Part shown: in pieces, positions 1-10,300 of the stretch
How the letters are laid out: each line of letters opens with the position of its first letter
How positions within the stretch are numbered: position 1 is the first letter of the stretch
From: Ignavibacteriota bacterium
GTDB lineage: Bacteria > Bacteroidota > Ignavibacteria > Tepidaquicellales > Tepidaquicellaceae
Direction: 5' to 3'
Assembly: GCA_026390735.1 (NCBI GenBank)
Contig: JAPLFJ010000035.1
Location: 1-64,000 of the forward strand
DNA length: 64,000 nucleotides
Position numbers and translations under genes: made by a program
Notes under the pieces: model-generated
Seen by the model: the letters and a program-made list of their open reading frames with translations, nothing else
Databases searched by the model: none
Told to the model about the DNA's origin: nothing

Positions 1-1
1 C

Positions 2-154
2 AGAACCCTCGTAAACGATAACCAAAAAGCAGGATTATACACAATCGACTTCAACGCAAAAGAATTATCATCAGGTTTCTACTTCTACCGTCTGATAACA
101 AACTCAGACGGCAACGAATTAATCATAACAAAGAAAATGACATATATCAAATAA
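2..154 (+). CDS. C-terminal end of a T9SS-secreted protein (5' truncated by window)
   Basis: Only the last 50 codons lie in the window, in frame 2, ending at TAA 152–154. The translation ends with a typical T9SS type A sorting-domain tail: a YTIDFNAKELSSGFYFYR strand pair followed by a short basic end (KKMTYIK). This matches the tails of the giant proteins encoded further along. The sorting domain directs export across the outer membrane and is normally cleaved by the PorU-type sortase. The body of the protein is outside the window, so its function cannot be told. Confidence 0.85.
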   Translation, partial: RTLVNDNQKAGLYTIDFNAKELSSGFYFYRLITNSDGNELIITKKMTYIK

Positions 155-183
155 CAGAGTTTCTCATTTTTTCTCCTTAATTT

Positions 184-214
184 AAGACGGTTTTTAGCAT
201 TAACCGTCTTTTTT
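184..214 (+). terminator. Rho-independent terminator of the truncated T9SS gene
   Basis: A perfect 9-bp stem (AAGACGGTT / AACCGTCTT) is followed at once by a T tract, 30 bases after the stop codon. Confidence 0.85.
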
Positions 215-225
215 AATTTGGCGCA

Positions 226-330
226 GGGAAGATAAGAAGAGAAGGAATGGAACGCGGATGACGCTGATTGAACTGATAAGAACGGATTTTTTCTTAGGCA
301 GAAAGATGAGATAAGATTGGAACGCCGGGA
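226..330 (+). repeat. Remnant of the modular intergenic repeat
   Basis: Contains the GGAACGCGGATGACGCTGA word at about 248 and an AACGGATTTTTT stretch that recur in the big repeat blocks at 5.8–6.6, 11.4–12.3 and 13.4–14.5 kb. No coding potential is supported here. Confidence 0.6.
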
Positions 331-364
331 GAGGAATACAATCATAAGACTCCCCTGCCTAAAA

Positions 365-670
365 CTGTAGTTCCGGCATTTCTGCCGGAAACAATTTGGA
401 ACGCTCTTTAAAATCCGGATACCGGTTTGATACTAATTATAACCTTACTACATACTTAGTTGATACTTAAAATATACTGAAACGATACAGGCCCGATATT
501 TCGTTTTTTGCAAGACATACTGAAGACGACACATAAAAACGCATTGTTCAAAACCAGAGATTATTTCAGTATACAAAAACGATACAGAAAATCTTTAAAA
601 TCTTCAGGGCTAATAACAGCAGGTTAATTATACAGAAATATTGTTTCAGGCAGGAATGCCAGAACTACGG
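365..670. repeat. Inverted pair of REP-like palindromes
   Basis: Positions 365–394 and 641–670 are inverted copies of each other, 26 of 30 bases matching. Each arm is itself a hairpin; the left one is a perfect TTCCGGCA / TGCCGGAA stem. This resembles the paired REP/BIME arrangement. The 246 bp between the arms carries no credible gene, so a small non-autonomous element with terminal inverted repeats is the alternative reading. Confidence 0.6.
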
Positions 671-769
671 GAATTAGTTTACATTTCTTACCCCAAAATA
701 AACCAAATCGCAATTTAGTTTACATCTTTAAATCTTCGAAAGAGAATAAGATATATTTAAACCATCGCG

Positions 770-905
770 GCGAATGCCAATTCCTTCTCCTGCTCTTTGC
801 CTGAATAAGATTTTGCTCTTAATCTCTCATTACTGTAATTCGTGGATGTCTCTTCTCTTCTTTAAAAATCAGCGGTCATCTGCTTCTTTCAGCTCTTATC
901 CGCGT
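770..905 (-). repeat. Modular intergenic repeat, minus orientation
   Basis: Degenerate reverse-oriented words (AATTCGTGGAT, AATCAGCGGTCATC, TTATCCGCGTGCCAATTCC) are the complement of the repeat modules found on the plus strand from 5.8 kb onward. No gene is visible between 155 and 1564; apart from the listed repeats and leader, the stretch is AT-rich and featureless. Confidence 0.55.
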
Positions 906-1019
906 GCCAATTCCTAAAACAAGATATTCGACATTATATATCTTTATACGCTCTTAACAATCTCTTAACGATTAATTAACATTAAAAAACTTGCAACTTT
1001 AAAACAGTTTACGTAAGTT

Positions 1020-1345
1020 TGTAATAAGTAAAAGGGTAAGATTTATAAAAGGGTTTGGGTAACTTGTTTTATATCATCCATCAGATTGGGGAATCTGCAA
1101 ACACACTTCATATAATTCATACTCACGGCAAAACAAAATTAAGTAAACAGGGTCAATTATTCTAAGGGTTAAGGGTTCGGGTAAAATCAGCGTCTCATTC
1201 GCGCACAAAGTTTATATCATCACACCCACAGGATAAATCCCACTAAAAATTAAGTATGTCTGTTTATTCAGAAAAAGGGTTAAGGGGTAATCTCAGCGTC
1301 TCATCACGTACAGCTTCGCATTGCATCAAATCATCATTCCCGTAT
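1020..1345 (+). promoter_or_regulatory. Repeated leader region upstream of the first giant T9SS gene
   Basis: The 5' region has three imperfect units of about 110 bp. The motif TAAGTAAAAGGGTAAG is at 1025–1040, and TAAGTAAACAGGGT at 1140–1153. A second word, AAGGGTTAAGGG followed by CAGCGTCTCAT, occurs at about 1164–1200 and again at 1274–1303. The TAAGTAAA word also recurs upstream of the genes at 7327 and 16973. A regulatory or structured-RNA role is inference. Confidence 0.4.
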
Positions 1346-1564
1346 ATATGTAGCAATTTACATTATACAATGGAAAACCTCTCTATTCATAATCTCAATA
1401 AGCACACAAACATTCAGGAACCGAAAATATAGAATAAATACTATACAGTATTTAAGCCATATCTTCACGACATAAAATCCTGAACAGAGAAAGTAATATA
1501 AAGAATATTTAAATAAGAATTACATAAAGTATAAAATTTTATTAATAAACTTAAATAATTAATT

Positions 1565-4500
1565 ATGAAACAATTTAAACTTACTTTTCTTGTCGTCGCT
1601 TTGATGATGATACTATCCAATGTTGGATGGGGTCAATGGACTTATGATTTTGGGACTGGAACAGGCTCATACGCAATAGCATCTGGAGCATCGACAACAC
1701 TTTTTACTTCAACACCTTCAAATGGGGGTACTTATAGGGTAAGGTGTGCATCAACTGGAAATTTTGGTTCTGGATTTATTTTAGCAAATCCTGGTACCAC
1801 TTTAGGGACTGGAACAGAATTACAAATTAATTCATCTATTACTGGTTCAACTAATAAATTTGGCGTTTACGATTGGACATCCCCAAGTACAGTTGCATAT
1901 ATGAAGTGCAAATTTAGAACCACAAGCACCAATAATGGTACTTTAAACATTAGCTTAGGTGTAAATACATTAGTAAGTGATGCAAATGGTTATACAAGTC
2001 AATATAATAATTCACTTACATCTTTGACAATGACTTATGCTACTGGTTCAATTTCAACAGTCACCAGAAGGATATCCGGTGCAAACTCAACAATATCAGG
2101 CTCAGGATTTTCTAAAGATGCAAACCAAGTGATTGAAATATATGCAAATAATGGTGCTGGTTCTGTTAGTTATTCAAGAAGTGGTTCAAACTATACTTTA
2201 GCAACTAAAACATGGGATTTATGGGTTGATGGAGTTCAGGTTGTTATTAACGCTGCTACAGCAGGAACCCTAGCAGCTGGCACAAATTTAAGTGGTTTTG
2301 GATTTTTTGGTGAAAGTAGTACAGGCAATGCTGCATTTATGTATATTGATGATTTGGAATATTCTAATTCATTACCATTACTGACACCGACTATTACTCT
2401 TGCTTCACTAAATCCTTCTATTGCTGCTGCAAATATTACTCAAGGTACGACAAAAAATTTAATATATAAATTTAATACAGCAGTAAGTACAGATAATGCC
2501 ACAATTAATTCAGTAGCATTTACTACAGGTGGGACTTATGTTGCCGCTGATGTTTCAAAATTTCAATTATGGTATAAAGCAGGTTCGGATGATTTTTCAA
2601 CAGCAACTCAAATTGGTAGTGATATCACTACTTCTTTAGGCACAGGTGTCCATTCATTCTCTTCGCTAACTCAAGTAATAAATAGCGGCACAACAGGATA
2701 TTTTTATATTGCCACTGATGTTCAAGGTTCGGCAACAGTTACTAATTATATTAATGTGTCTGCTATAGCAAGTGCAGACTTAATTTTTGCTTCCGGAAAT
2801 AAATCTGGTACTGCATATGCAGGAGGCAATCAAACGATTATAGTACCAATCACTTCGAATGTCGCTCTATCTTCTCCAAATCCTGCTGTTGCAGCAGGCA
2901 ATATTACACAAAATACTTCGAATAATGTTATTTACCGTTTCGATTTAGCAGTAACTACAGCAGATGCTGTTTTATCCGGATTGCAAATTACAACTGCAGG
3001 GACTTATTCTGCAACTGACTTAACAAATTTGAAAGCATGGTATTCTGCAGATAATACATTCAGTTCAGGAACAGATGTTTTACTTTCAACTAAGACCACT
3101 TCTTTAGGAACAGGGACACAAGTTTTTCCAAGTTTTACAACTCAAACAATTACTGTAGGAACAGCAGGTTACATTTTCATAACAACTGATATACCTTGCG
3201 GAGCTAACGGTAATACAATTTACGTCAGTGCAGTTACAACCTCCGATATAACTTTTCTTGCTGCAAATAAAACAGGAACTGCATATGACGGTGGAACTCA
3301 AACATTCACATATACTGTACCAAATAATGCATCATCATTTGCAGCATCAAATGAAAACTTAAAATCTACATTAACATGGGCAGCTCTAACTGGATGTTAT
3401 AATGATATAATGATAGTAGCAAGTGCTACTGCTTTTACTTCTGCTGTTCCAAGCGGGAACAGTTATGTATTTAATCTAGATTTTACAAGTCCACTAAGTA
3501 CTACATTTGATGGCGGGAAAGTTGTTTACAAAGGGACAGTAAGCCCTGAAACCGTAACAGGATTAACTAACGGAACAACATATAACTTTAAAATCTTTAC
3601 AAGAAACGGTACAAACTGGTCTTCAGGGGTTACAACTACTGCGACTCCGAGCAGTAATAAATATGCTCAAAGTATTATTACCTCATGGGCTACAGGTCCC
3701 TGGTATGATGCGGCAACAGGTGGAAGCACAACAACTGCACCTGGAATAGGTGATAATGTCTTCACGAATGGAAACACAGTGACTGTCGATGCTGATGCTA
3801 CGTGTGATAATCTTACAATAACAAACATAACCGGTGCTATCACGATAAACGATGGGATGACATTGACAGTAAGAGGATTATTGGATTTTACAGCCTCTGT
3901 TACCATTGATGTAATTGGAGGAACGGGTAATGGTACTATTAAATTTACAGGTGCTTCTTTAAACAGTGCACCATATTATGTATTTGGTAGTAATTTAACT
4001 GCTTCCGCTGTTTTTGATAATATTATTTTTTCTTCAGGAGATTTAAGCAAAGAATTAAATACAAATGCGAAACGATTAAAATTTCTCGGGACAATAACTG
4101 TTGAAACAGGAAGTGCTATTCTAAACGGTGACCGTAATTATACAACCGGAGCAAATATTGGTATAGTCACAATAAGCGAGGGAGCGCAGTTAACTCTTTC
4201 AGGTTCAAGTTTTCTTTCCGGCGCGAGTTCTGCTGGAACTAAAATAAATTCAATTAATGTTAATGGGACTTTCATTACATCAAGTGTTATTGATGCGACT
4301 TCTTTAACCATAGGTACAAATGGTTTATTAAAAATTACTAAATCAGGAGATTTTTATACTTCAACACCAACTTTTACATGCAATGGCACAACTGAATATG
4401 GTAACTCTGGTGCACAAAACATTTATGGAACTGTTTATAACAATCTAAAAATTTCAGGATCAGGGACTAAATCACTATCCGGAAACGCCACTGTAAATGG

Positions 4501-5593
4501 AACATTAACTATGACAAGTGGATTGCTTCAACTTTCAACAAATAATTTGACATTAGCTAATGCAGTATCCGGGGCAAGTTCTTCAAGTTATATAGTAACA
4601 AATAGTACAGGAGTTTTGACAATTAATAATATTGGGACTACTGAAACACTATTCCCAGTAGGGACGGCAACGTCATACAATCCTGCATTGATCATAAACA
4701 ATGGTACGGAAGTAGATAATTTTTCTGTAAAAGTTGGTTCTACTTTATCAGGGACACCAGATTTAACCAAAGTTGTTCAAAGACAATGGGATTTGGCGGA
4801 AGCCATCGCTGGCGGTTCAGACGTAACACTAAAGCTTCAATTTATCAATACAGATTGTGGTATTAATTTTGATCCAGCGGGAACAGTACAAATGGGGCAT
4901 TATGTAAGTAATGCTTGGATAGGATTAGATGGTGTAATTACAGGTTCAAATCCATACATATTAACTACAAGCGGCATTACTTCTTTCTCACCATTCTCAG
5001 TTGGGATGCAAGGATCATTACCAGTATCACTTGCAACGTTAAATTCGGCAATTACAGGAAGAAATATTAAATTAAACTGGACTACATCATCGGAACAAAA
5101 CAATGCAGGGTTTAATGTAGAAAGAGTTAAGAGTTTAGAGTCAGGAGTTCAGAGTTGGGAGAAAATAGGATTTATATCAGGTAAAGGAACTGTGAATACA
5201 CCGACGAATTATTCGTTTGAGGACAGGAATTTACAGACAGGAAAGTATAAATACAGACTGAAGCAGATTGACGTGAATGGTAACTTTGAATATTTTGCGC
5301 TGAACGGTGAGGTGGAGATTGGCGTGCCGAAAACATTTAACATGAGCCAGAATTATCCGAATCCGTTTAATCCTGTGACTAAGATTAATTTTGATTTACC
5401 TGAAAATGGTAAGGTTGATTTGAGACTTTATGATATGCTTGGCAGAGAAGTGGCTACACTCGTGAATGAAGTGAGGACGGCGGGGTATTATACTGTAAAC
5501 TTTAATGCATCTTCCCTATCGAGCGGGATTTATTTCTACAGGATGAACGCAGGAAAGTTCAGCAGTATTAAGAAGATGGCAGTTATAAAATAA
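1565..5593 (+). CDS. Giant T9SS-secreted multidomain surface protein (1342 aa)
   Basis: An N-terminal signal peptide (about residues 1–23, ending in GWGQ) precedes a ConA/LamG-like beta region (about 25–270). Two tandem repeats of about 150 residues follow (277–427 and 433–583; each starts near a SxNPxxAAxNITQ motif). After these come a fibronectin III-like segment (about 585–690) and a G8-like strand region around 715–770 with the VTVDADATCDNLTI signature. The C-terminal 180 residues are the PLPVxLxxFxxxxxGRNIKLxW module and the NYPNPFNP sorting domain. It is probably exported by T9SS and anchored or released at the surface; adhesion is inference. The coding sequence contains five heptanucleotide repeats at 5124–5158 (residues about 1187–1198). 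No Shine-Dalgarno is visible, as is usual in this group. Expression is probably monocistronic, with a terminator at 5719. Confidence 0.85.
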   Translation: MKQFKLTFLVVALMMILSNVGWGQWTYDFGTGTGSYAIASGASTTLFTSTPSNGGTYRVRCASTGNFGSGFILANPGTTLGTGTELQINSSITGSTNKFGVYDWTSPSTVAYMKCKFRTTSTNNGTLNISLGVNTLVSDANGYTSQYNNSLTSLTMTYATGSISTVTRRISGANSTISGSGFSKDANQVIEIYANNGAGSVSYSRSGSNYTLATKTWDLWVDGVQVVINAATAGTLAAGTNLSGFGFFGESSTGNAAFMYIDDLEYSNSLPLLTPTITLASLNPSIAAANITQGTTKNLIYKFNTAVSTDNATINSVAFTTGGTYVAADVSKFQLWYKAGSDDFSTATQIGSDITTSLGTGVHSFSSLTQVINSGTTGYFYIATDVQGSATVTNYINVSAIASADLIFASGNKSGTAYAGGNQTIIVPITSNVALSSPNPAVAAGNITQNTSNNVIYRFDLAVTTADAVLSGLQITTAGTYSATDLTNLKAWYSADNTFSSGTDVLLSTKTTSLGTGTQVFPSFTTQTITVGTAGYIFITTDIPCGANGNTIYVSAVTTSDITFLAANKTGTAYDGGTQTFTYTVPNNASSFAASNENLKSTLTWAALTGCYNDIMIVASATAFTSAVPSGNSYVFNLDFTSPLSTTFDGGKVVYKGTVSPETVTGLTNGTTYNFKIFTRNGTNWSSGVTTTATPSSNKYAQSIITSWATGPWYDAATGGSTTTAPGIGDNVFTNGNTVTVDADATCDNLTITNITGAITINDGMTLTVRGLLDFTASVTIDVIGGTGNGTIKFTGASLNSAPYYVFGSNLTASAVFDNIIFSSGDLSKELNTNAKRLKFLGTITVETGSAILNGDRNYTTGANIGIVTISEGAQLTLSGSSFLSGASSAGTKINSINVNGTFITSSVIDATSLTIGTNGLLKITKSGDFYTSTPTFTCNGTTEYGNSGAQNIYGTVYNNLKISGSGTKSLSGNATVNGTLTMTSGLLQLSTNNLTLANAVSGASSSSYIVTNSTGVLTINNIGTTETLFPVGTATSYNPALIINNGTEVDNFSVKVGSTLSGTPDLTKVVQRQWDLAEAIAGGSDVTLKLQFINTDCGINFDPAGTVQMGHYVSNAWIGLDGVITGSNPYILTTSGITSFSPFSVGMQGSLPVSLATLNSAITGRNIKLNWTTSSEQNNAGFNVERVKSLESGVQSWEKIGFISGKGTVNTPTNYSFEDRNLQTGKYKYRLKQIDVNGNFEYFALNGEVEIGVPKTFNMSQNYPNPFNPVTKINFDLPENGKVDLRLYDMLGREVATLVNEVRTAGYYTVNFNASSLSSGIYFYRMNAGKFSSIKKMAVIK

Positions 5594-5663
5594 TTCAGAG
5601 TTCAGAGTTCATCCGCCCAACAAGACGGCGGACGCAAAGAACGCGGAATGATGAATTGAAAAG

Positions 5664-5804
5664 ATTTTTGTGGGATTTGGATGAGGTCCCGCGATTACCC
5701 GGAACATTGGGTTACCCTAAGGCGGACGCCAGTCCGCCTTTTTTTATTTAGAAGAGATTTGTCCCCTGATTTCGCAGATTAAAACAGATTAGAGAAAAGA
5801 ATCC
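5664..5804 (+). repeat. 3'-flank repeat, copy A (pairs with 11237–11376)
   Basis: About 140 bp downstream of this T9SS gene is nearly identical to the region downstream of the next one. It runs from a TTTTTGTGGGATTTGGATGA word through the terminator hairpin to GTCCCCTGATTTCGCAGATT. The 3' flanks were therefore duplicated along with, or exchanged between, the paralogous genes. Confidence 0.85.
5719..5745 (+). terminator. Rho-independent terminator
   Basis: 9-bp perfect stem AAGGCGGAC / GTCCGCCTT with a GCCA loop, then a run of T. It lies 126 bases after the stop of the 1565 gene, inside the duplicated 3' flank. Confidence 0.8.
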
Positions 5805-6575
5805 ACTAATTACGCTAATTAGACGAATTATACGAATTAGAGATTAAAAACCTTTTCCCGCGAAATTCACTAAACACACGAAAAGAGATTAAGAATCCAC
5901 GAATTACGCTAATTAGACGAATTATACGAATTAGAGATAAAAGATAGAGATTTTACCACAGAGGAGAGCAGAGGAGAACAAGAGGCGCACAGAGAAAAGA
6001 TTTTTTTAGGGTTAGAGAAGAGCATATAAACCAATGAATCGGGATTAGAAAAGTAAGATACTTAAGAATGGAACGCGGATGACGCTGAAAGAACGGATTA
6101 TCGCCGATAGAGTTTTTCAGGGTTAGAGATGAGATAGAGATAAAAAACTTTTCCCGCGAAATACACGAAACACACGAAAAGAGAAAAGAATCCACTAATT
6201 ACGCTAATTAGACTAATTATACGAATTAGAGATTAAAAACCTTTTCCCGCGAAATTCACGAAACTCTCGAAAAGAGATTAAGAATCCACTAATTACGCTA
6301 ATTAGACTAATTATACGAATTAGAGATTAAAAACCTTTTCCCACGAAATTCACGAAACTCTCGAAAAGAGATTAAGAAACAATTTTACCACAGAGGAGAG
6401 CAGAGGAAAACAAGAGGCGCACAGAGAAAAGATTTTTTTAGGGTTAGAGAAGAGCATAAATACCGATGAATCGGGATTAGAAAAGTAAGATACTTAAGAA
6501 TGGAACGCGGATGACGCTGAAAGAACGGATTATCGCCGATAGAGTTTTTCAGGGTTAGAGATGAGATAGAGATTA
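5805..6575 (+). repeat. Mosaic block of modular 9-bp-period intergenic repeats
   Basis: Built from shuffled modules. One runs CGAATTA-CGCTAATTA-GACGAATTA, a second has CGCGAAATT-CACGAAACA steps, a third ACCACAGAG-GAGAGCAGAG steps, and a fourth GGATGACGCTGAAAGAACGG. Composite units of about 190 bp occur at 5951–6140 and 6383–6574, and an 88-bp unit is tandemly repeated at about 6184–6360. Open frames across it on the minus strand are low-complexity by-products. The remaining 6576–6960 is AT-rich with no feature I can name. Confidence 0.85.
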
Positions 6576-6960
6576 TTTGTTAGGAATTTATAGAAATCAA
6601 TGAGACAAAAGAGACGGGTAACACAGATGACAATATATCGTGATTTACGATAATATGATACTATTAGCGATTAATAGGTGCGATTATCGTTTATCGATGT
6701 ATATAGGGACAAGTTACAACCGCCATTTAATGTCTTACGAACAAATGATATTATTATATACCGAAATAATAGTAAGATAGTCCTTCCTTCCTTTATTTGT
6801 AGGGATTTCAAGACATTTTTGCTCTCGAGATTTTAATTTACCAATAGAAGAAATTGATTTTGAAAAAAAATAAATGAATATGTTACACAGAAAATATATT
6901 TCTTACCTTGTCACTCCTCTTTTTCTTTCAATATCAATAATAATATTATAATTTCAATCC

Positions 6961-7061
6961 GTTAAGTAAAGGAGTAAGGATAGTTTGGGGAAATTAATCT
7001 TCTTCCTGATTCTTAATAAATAAGTAAAGGTTAAGGCATTAGGAAAGGATTGTTTCATCCA
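6961..7061 (+). promoter_or_regulatory. Conserved 100-bp leader, copy 1
   Basis: Nearly identical to 16600–16701, and each copy lies 270–370 bp ahead of a giant T9SS gene. It has two TAAGTAAAGG-type motifs (6963–6979 and 7021–7036) spaced 58 bp apart. It could be a promoter, a protein-binding region or a 5'-UTR element; the sequence alone does not decide. Confidence 0.5.
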
Positions 7062-7326
7062 TCTTGACAATTCAAACATCGAATGCATAAAAGTAAGTTG
7101 TATATATTTTTATGCATAATTTCCTAAAATCATTAGGGGTGAGCACACCGGCATAATGTCTTCGCATAATTAAATTAATTAACATCAAATTAATATTATG
7201 AAGAAGAATATTACTACGTTCAGAACGAACACCGAAAAAGGGATAACTTCATCCCGCAACTCTATCTATTCAGAGAATAGAATCATCAAATCAAACAATA
7301 AAACAATAAACTTAAATAACAACATT

Positions 7327-10300
7327 ATGAAAAAACTATTTACAATTTTAGTGGTTTTTATTCTTGCTTCTAATTTATTTACCATGAGCTCATTTGCTCA
7401 GGATAAAAATAAAGTAAAGAATGGGTCGAGCAATTCTAGTATAAATATCGATTCAAAGAATATTTTAACACAAAGTGCTAATCTTTCTCCATTCCATAAT
7501 CAAATTCAGAATATTAATAGCCTTCAAAGCACTACGGGGAATCCTACTCCCTTTTCTCCTCAAGCAACAACAGTAACATGTTATCCAAATAGCGGAGCTA
7601 AGAACACTGGTACTGTCAATAGTAGTTCATTTGTTACTACAGATTCTATAGATATACTAAGTGGAGGAGCTTGGGAAGGTTTTGCAAAATTTAATATCAG
7701 TTCTATACCTTCCAATGCTGTTATTACTGCTGTTACTTTTAGTTTATACGTTAATTCTCAAAGTGGTAGTCCATATCATCGTATCATTAAATTATCAAAC
7801 GACCCTGTAACTACTTCAGCCGCAACTTTATATACAAATATCACTACCGGAAGTCAATATGCTGCATTTGGTTCAACTATTCCAACAGGAGCATATTACA
7901 CTTATACATTAACCGGTACTGCTGCCGCAGATGTCCAGGCAGCAATTACTCAAGGATGGTTTGCTCTTGGGATATATGAATATGAATCAGGAACAACTTA
8001 TTCTTTTAATGCATCTGGTTACGGTGCAGCAAATAAGCCATATATCTCAGTAACATATTCAATTCCAACAACATTTACATCTACAGCAACAGGAGGACTA
8101 TGGAGTTCACCAGGCACTTGGGTTAATAATGCAGTTCCTTCAACAACTGATTTTGCAGTTATAACTGCAGGTTCTACTGTAACACTTGATAATACTGTTG
8201 GTGCTACCGTAACTGTAGCTTCACTTGTCGTAAATGGAAATTTAAATTATACAAGCGCCTCTTATGCTTTATATGTTACTGGAACGACCACAGTTAGCGG
8301 AACCGGTTCTTTGAATGATAATGGTGCATACCTTCAAGCATCGGGGAATACAACTATTCAAGACGGTGGGACTCTAAATGTTTACTCAAATGGTGCAAGT
8401 ACTTGTGGTGAATTTATTTTATTTGATGGCGCTACTATGACAGTTGATATAGGTGGTACATTAAATGTTAATAATCAATATGCATCGTACGGATATGTAG
8501 TATTGGGAATAGGTAGTGCTGCAAGTGCAACTTTAACAGTAAATGGAACCCTGAATATTAATACTGTTGCTCCTTCTGGTGCAACTTCTTTTTATACGGG
8601 TTCAACTATTACAGTCAATGGAAAATTAAACTATACACAAGGTGGCTTTAATTATCCATCAACAGCTATAGTTTATGGTGCTTCTGCAACACTTAATTAT
8701 CTGGGTGGGACCGTAAATTCTTCTAACATATGGTGGCCTACAAGTTCATCCCCTTATAATGTAGGAATTAATTCATCCGGAACTATTACACTAAATGGTG
8801 CTAAAACTGTAAATGGGACTTTAACATTAGCAAATGGAACTTTATCGAATGGAACGAACTTAACATTAGGAAATGGTGCAACGATTAACCGTTCAGCAGG
8901 TTCATTATCTGCAGTACCAACATTCGGTTCAAGTGTAAATGTAATATATTCAGGAAGTTCACCAATTTCATCCGGATATGAGATTCCAACTACACCGGGT
9001 GTTTTAAATAATTTAACAACAAATACAGGTGGAGTTGTTCAGTCAGCGATACCAGGTTCAAGTTCAACAGTTGATGCATTAGCACTGCAAAATTTTGAGG
9101 GGGTTACATTTCCACCAACTAGTTGGACCACATCAGGTGGTACAAGTTGGGTAAGAAAAGCAGGAGATGGAAGTTCTACACTTGTAGGAGGAAATGGGAC
9201 TGCTAATAATGCATTTTTTCCACATTCTTCAACAACCTGGCCACAATCATTAATAACTCCTACTTTTGATTGTAGTGATAATACAGGAGCAGTAACATTG
9301 GCGTTTTATTATAATAGTAATAGGTCGTCTTCAGGCGGATCAGGTTCATCTTATGATCCGTTTACCGTTTATGCGTCAACAGATGGAGGAAATAATTGGA
9401 CAAGCATAATGACCAATAATACTCGTCAAAATGGCTGGACGCAGAAATCAATTACCTTAAGTAGTGGATTTGGTCTTACAATGACAAATAATATGAAAAT
9501 TAGGTTTGAAGCAACCAGTAAAGGAACTTATTCAAATTGTATGGGAAACTGTGTAGATGAAGTGAAAGTAACAAAACAAACAACTGGTGCATCTACTCCT
9601 TCAACCATAACGGTTAACGGTATATTTGATTTAACAAGTGGTAGCCTTAACATAGGCGCAAACAATCTTGTTTTAAATGGTGGTATTTCAGGCAGCAGTG
9701 CAATAGTTGGAGGATCAACAAGTGACTTAAGTGTCGGAGGTTCTGGTTTAAACATTTCGTTACCTTCAATCACAAATGGACTGCACGATTTTATAATTAA
9801 CAGAACTGACGGGGTTACACTATCTAGTAACCTTTTGATTAATGGCTCACTGAACCTAACAAATGGAAATATTTATATGGGGTCAAGCACATTGACATTA
9901 GGGACCGATATAACATATACGGGGACATTAAATCCTTCGGTACCGACATCAGGTTCATATATAGTTGGAAGTTTTGAGAGATGGATTCCTGCTTCAACAA
10001 CATCGGCTATATACTTCCCTGTAGGTTCAGCAGGACAATTCAGACAGGCAATAATAACATTTACGGCAGCACCATCAGGCGGGAAACTTAAAGTTAGCGG
10101 ATTCGATACGGATCCGGGAACAACAACTACCAATACATCCCTTACTGAATCAGGAGGGAGTAATTATGTGATTGACAGATATTCACAAGAAGCATGGTGG
10201 AATGTCACTCCTTCCGGTTTTAATAACGGGACATATGATATTTCACTTCAGGTATATAATATAAGCGGAGTTAGTATAGTAAACTATTCACAGTTAAGAG

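Noticed and set aside
5953-6195. Minus-strand frames across the modular repeats (for example 5953–6195 and 13430–13612)
   Set aside because: They translate to periodic low-complexity peptides because the modules have a period divisible by three; no start signals or conservation are visible.
6961-7061. Known riboswitch in the conserved leader
   Set aside because: I could not match it to the conserved cores of c-di-GMP, SAM, TPP or cobalamin riboswitches; only an unnamed conserved leader can be claimed.
7198-7326. Upstream start codon for the 7327 gene
   Set aside because: It would place 43 polar residues before a perfect signal peptide, which would prevent export; the internal ATG is preferred.
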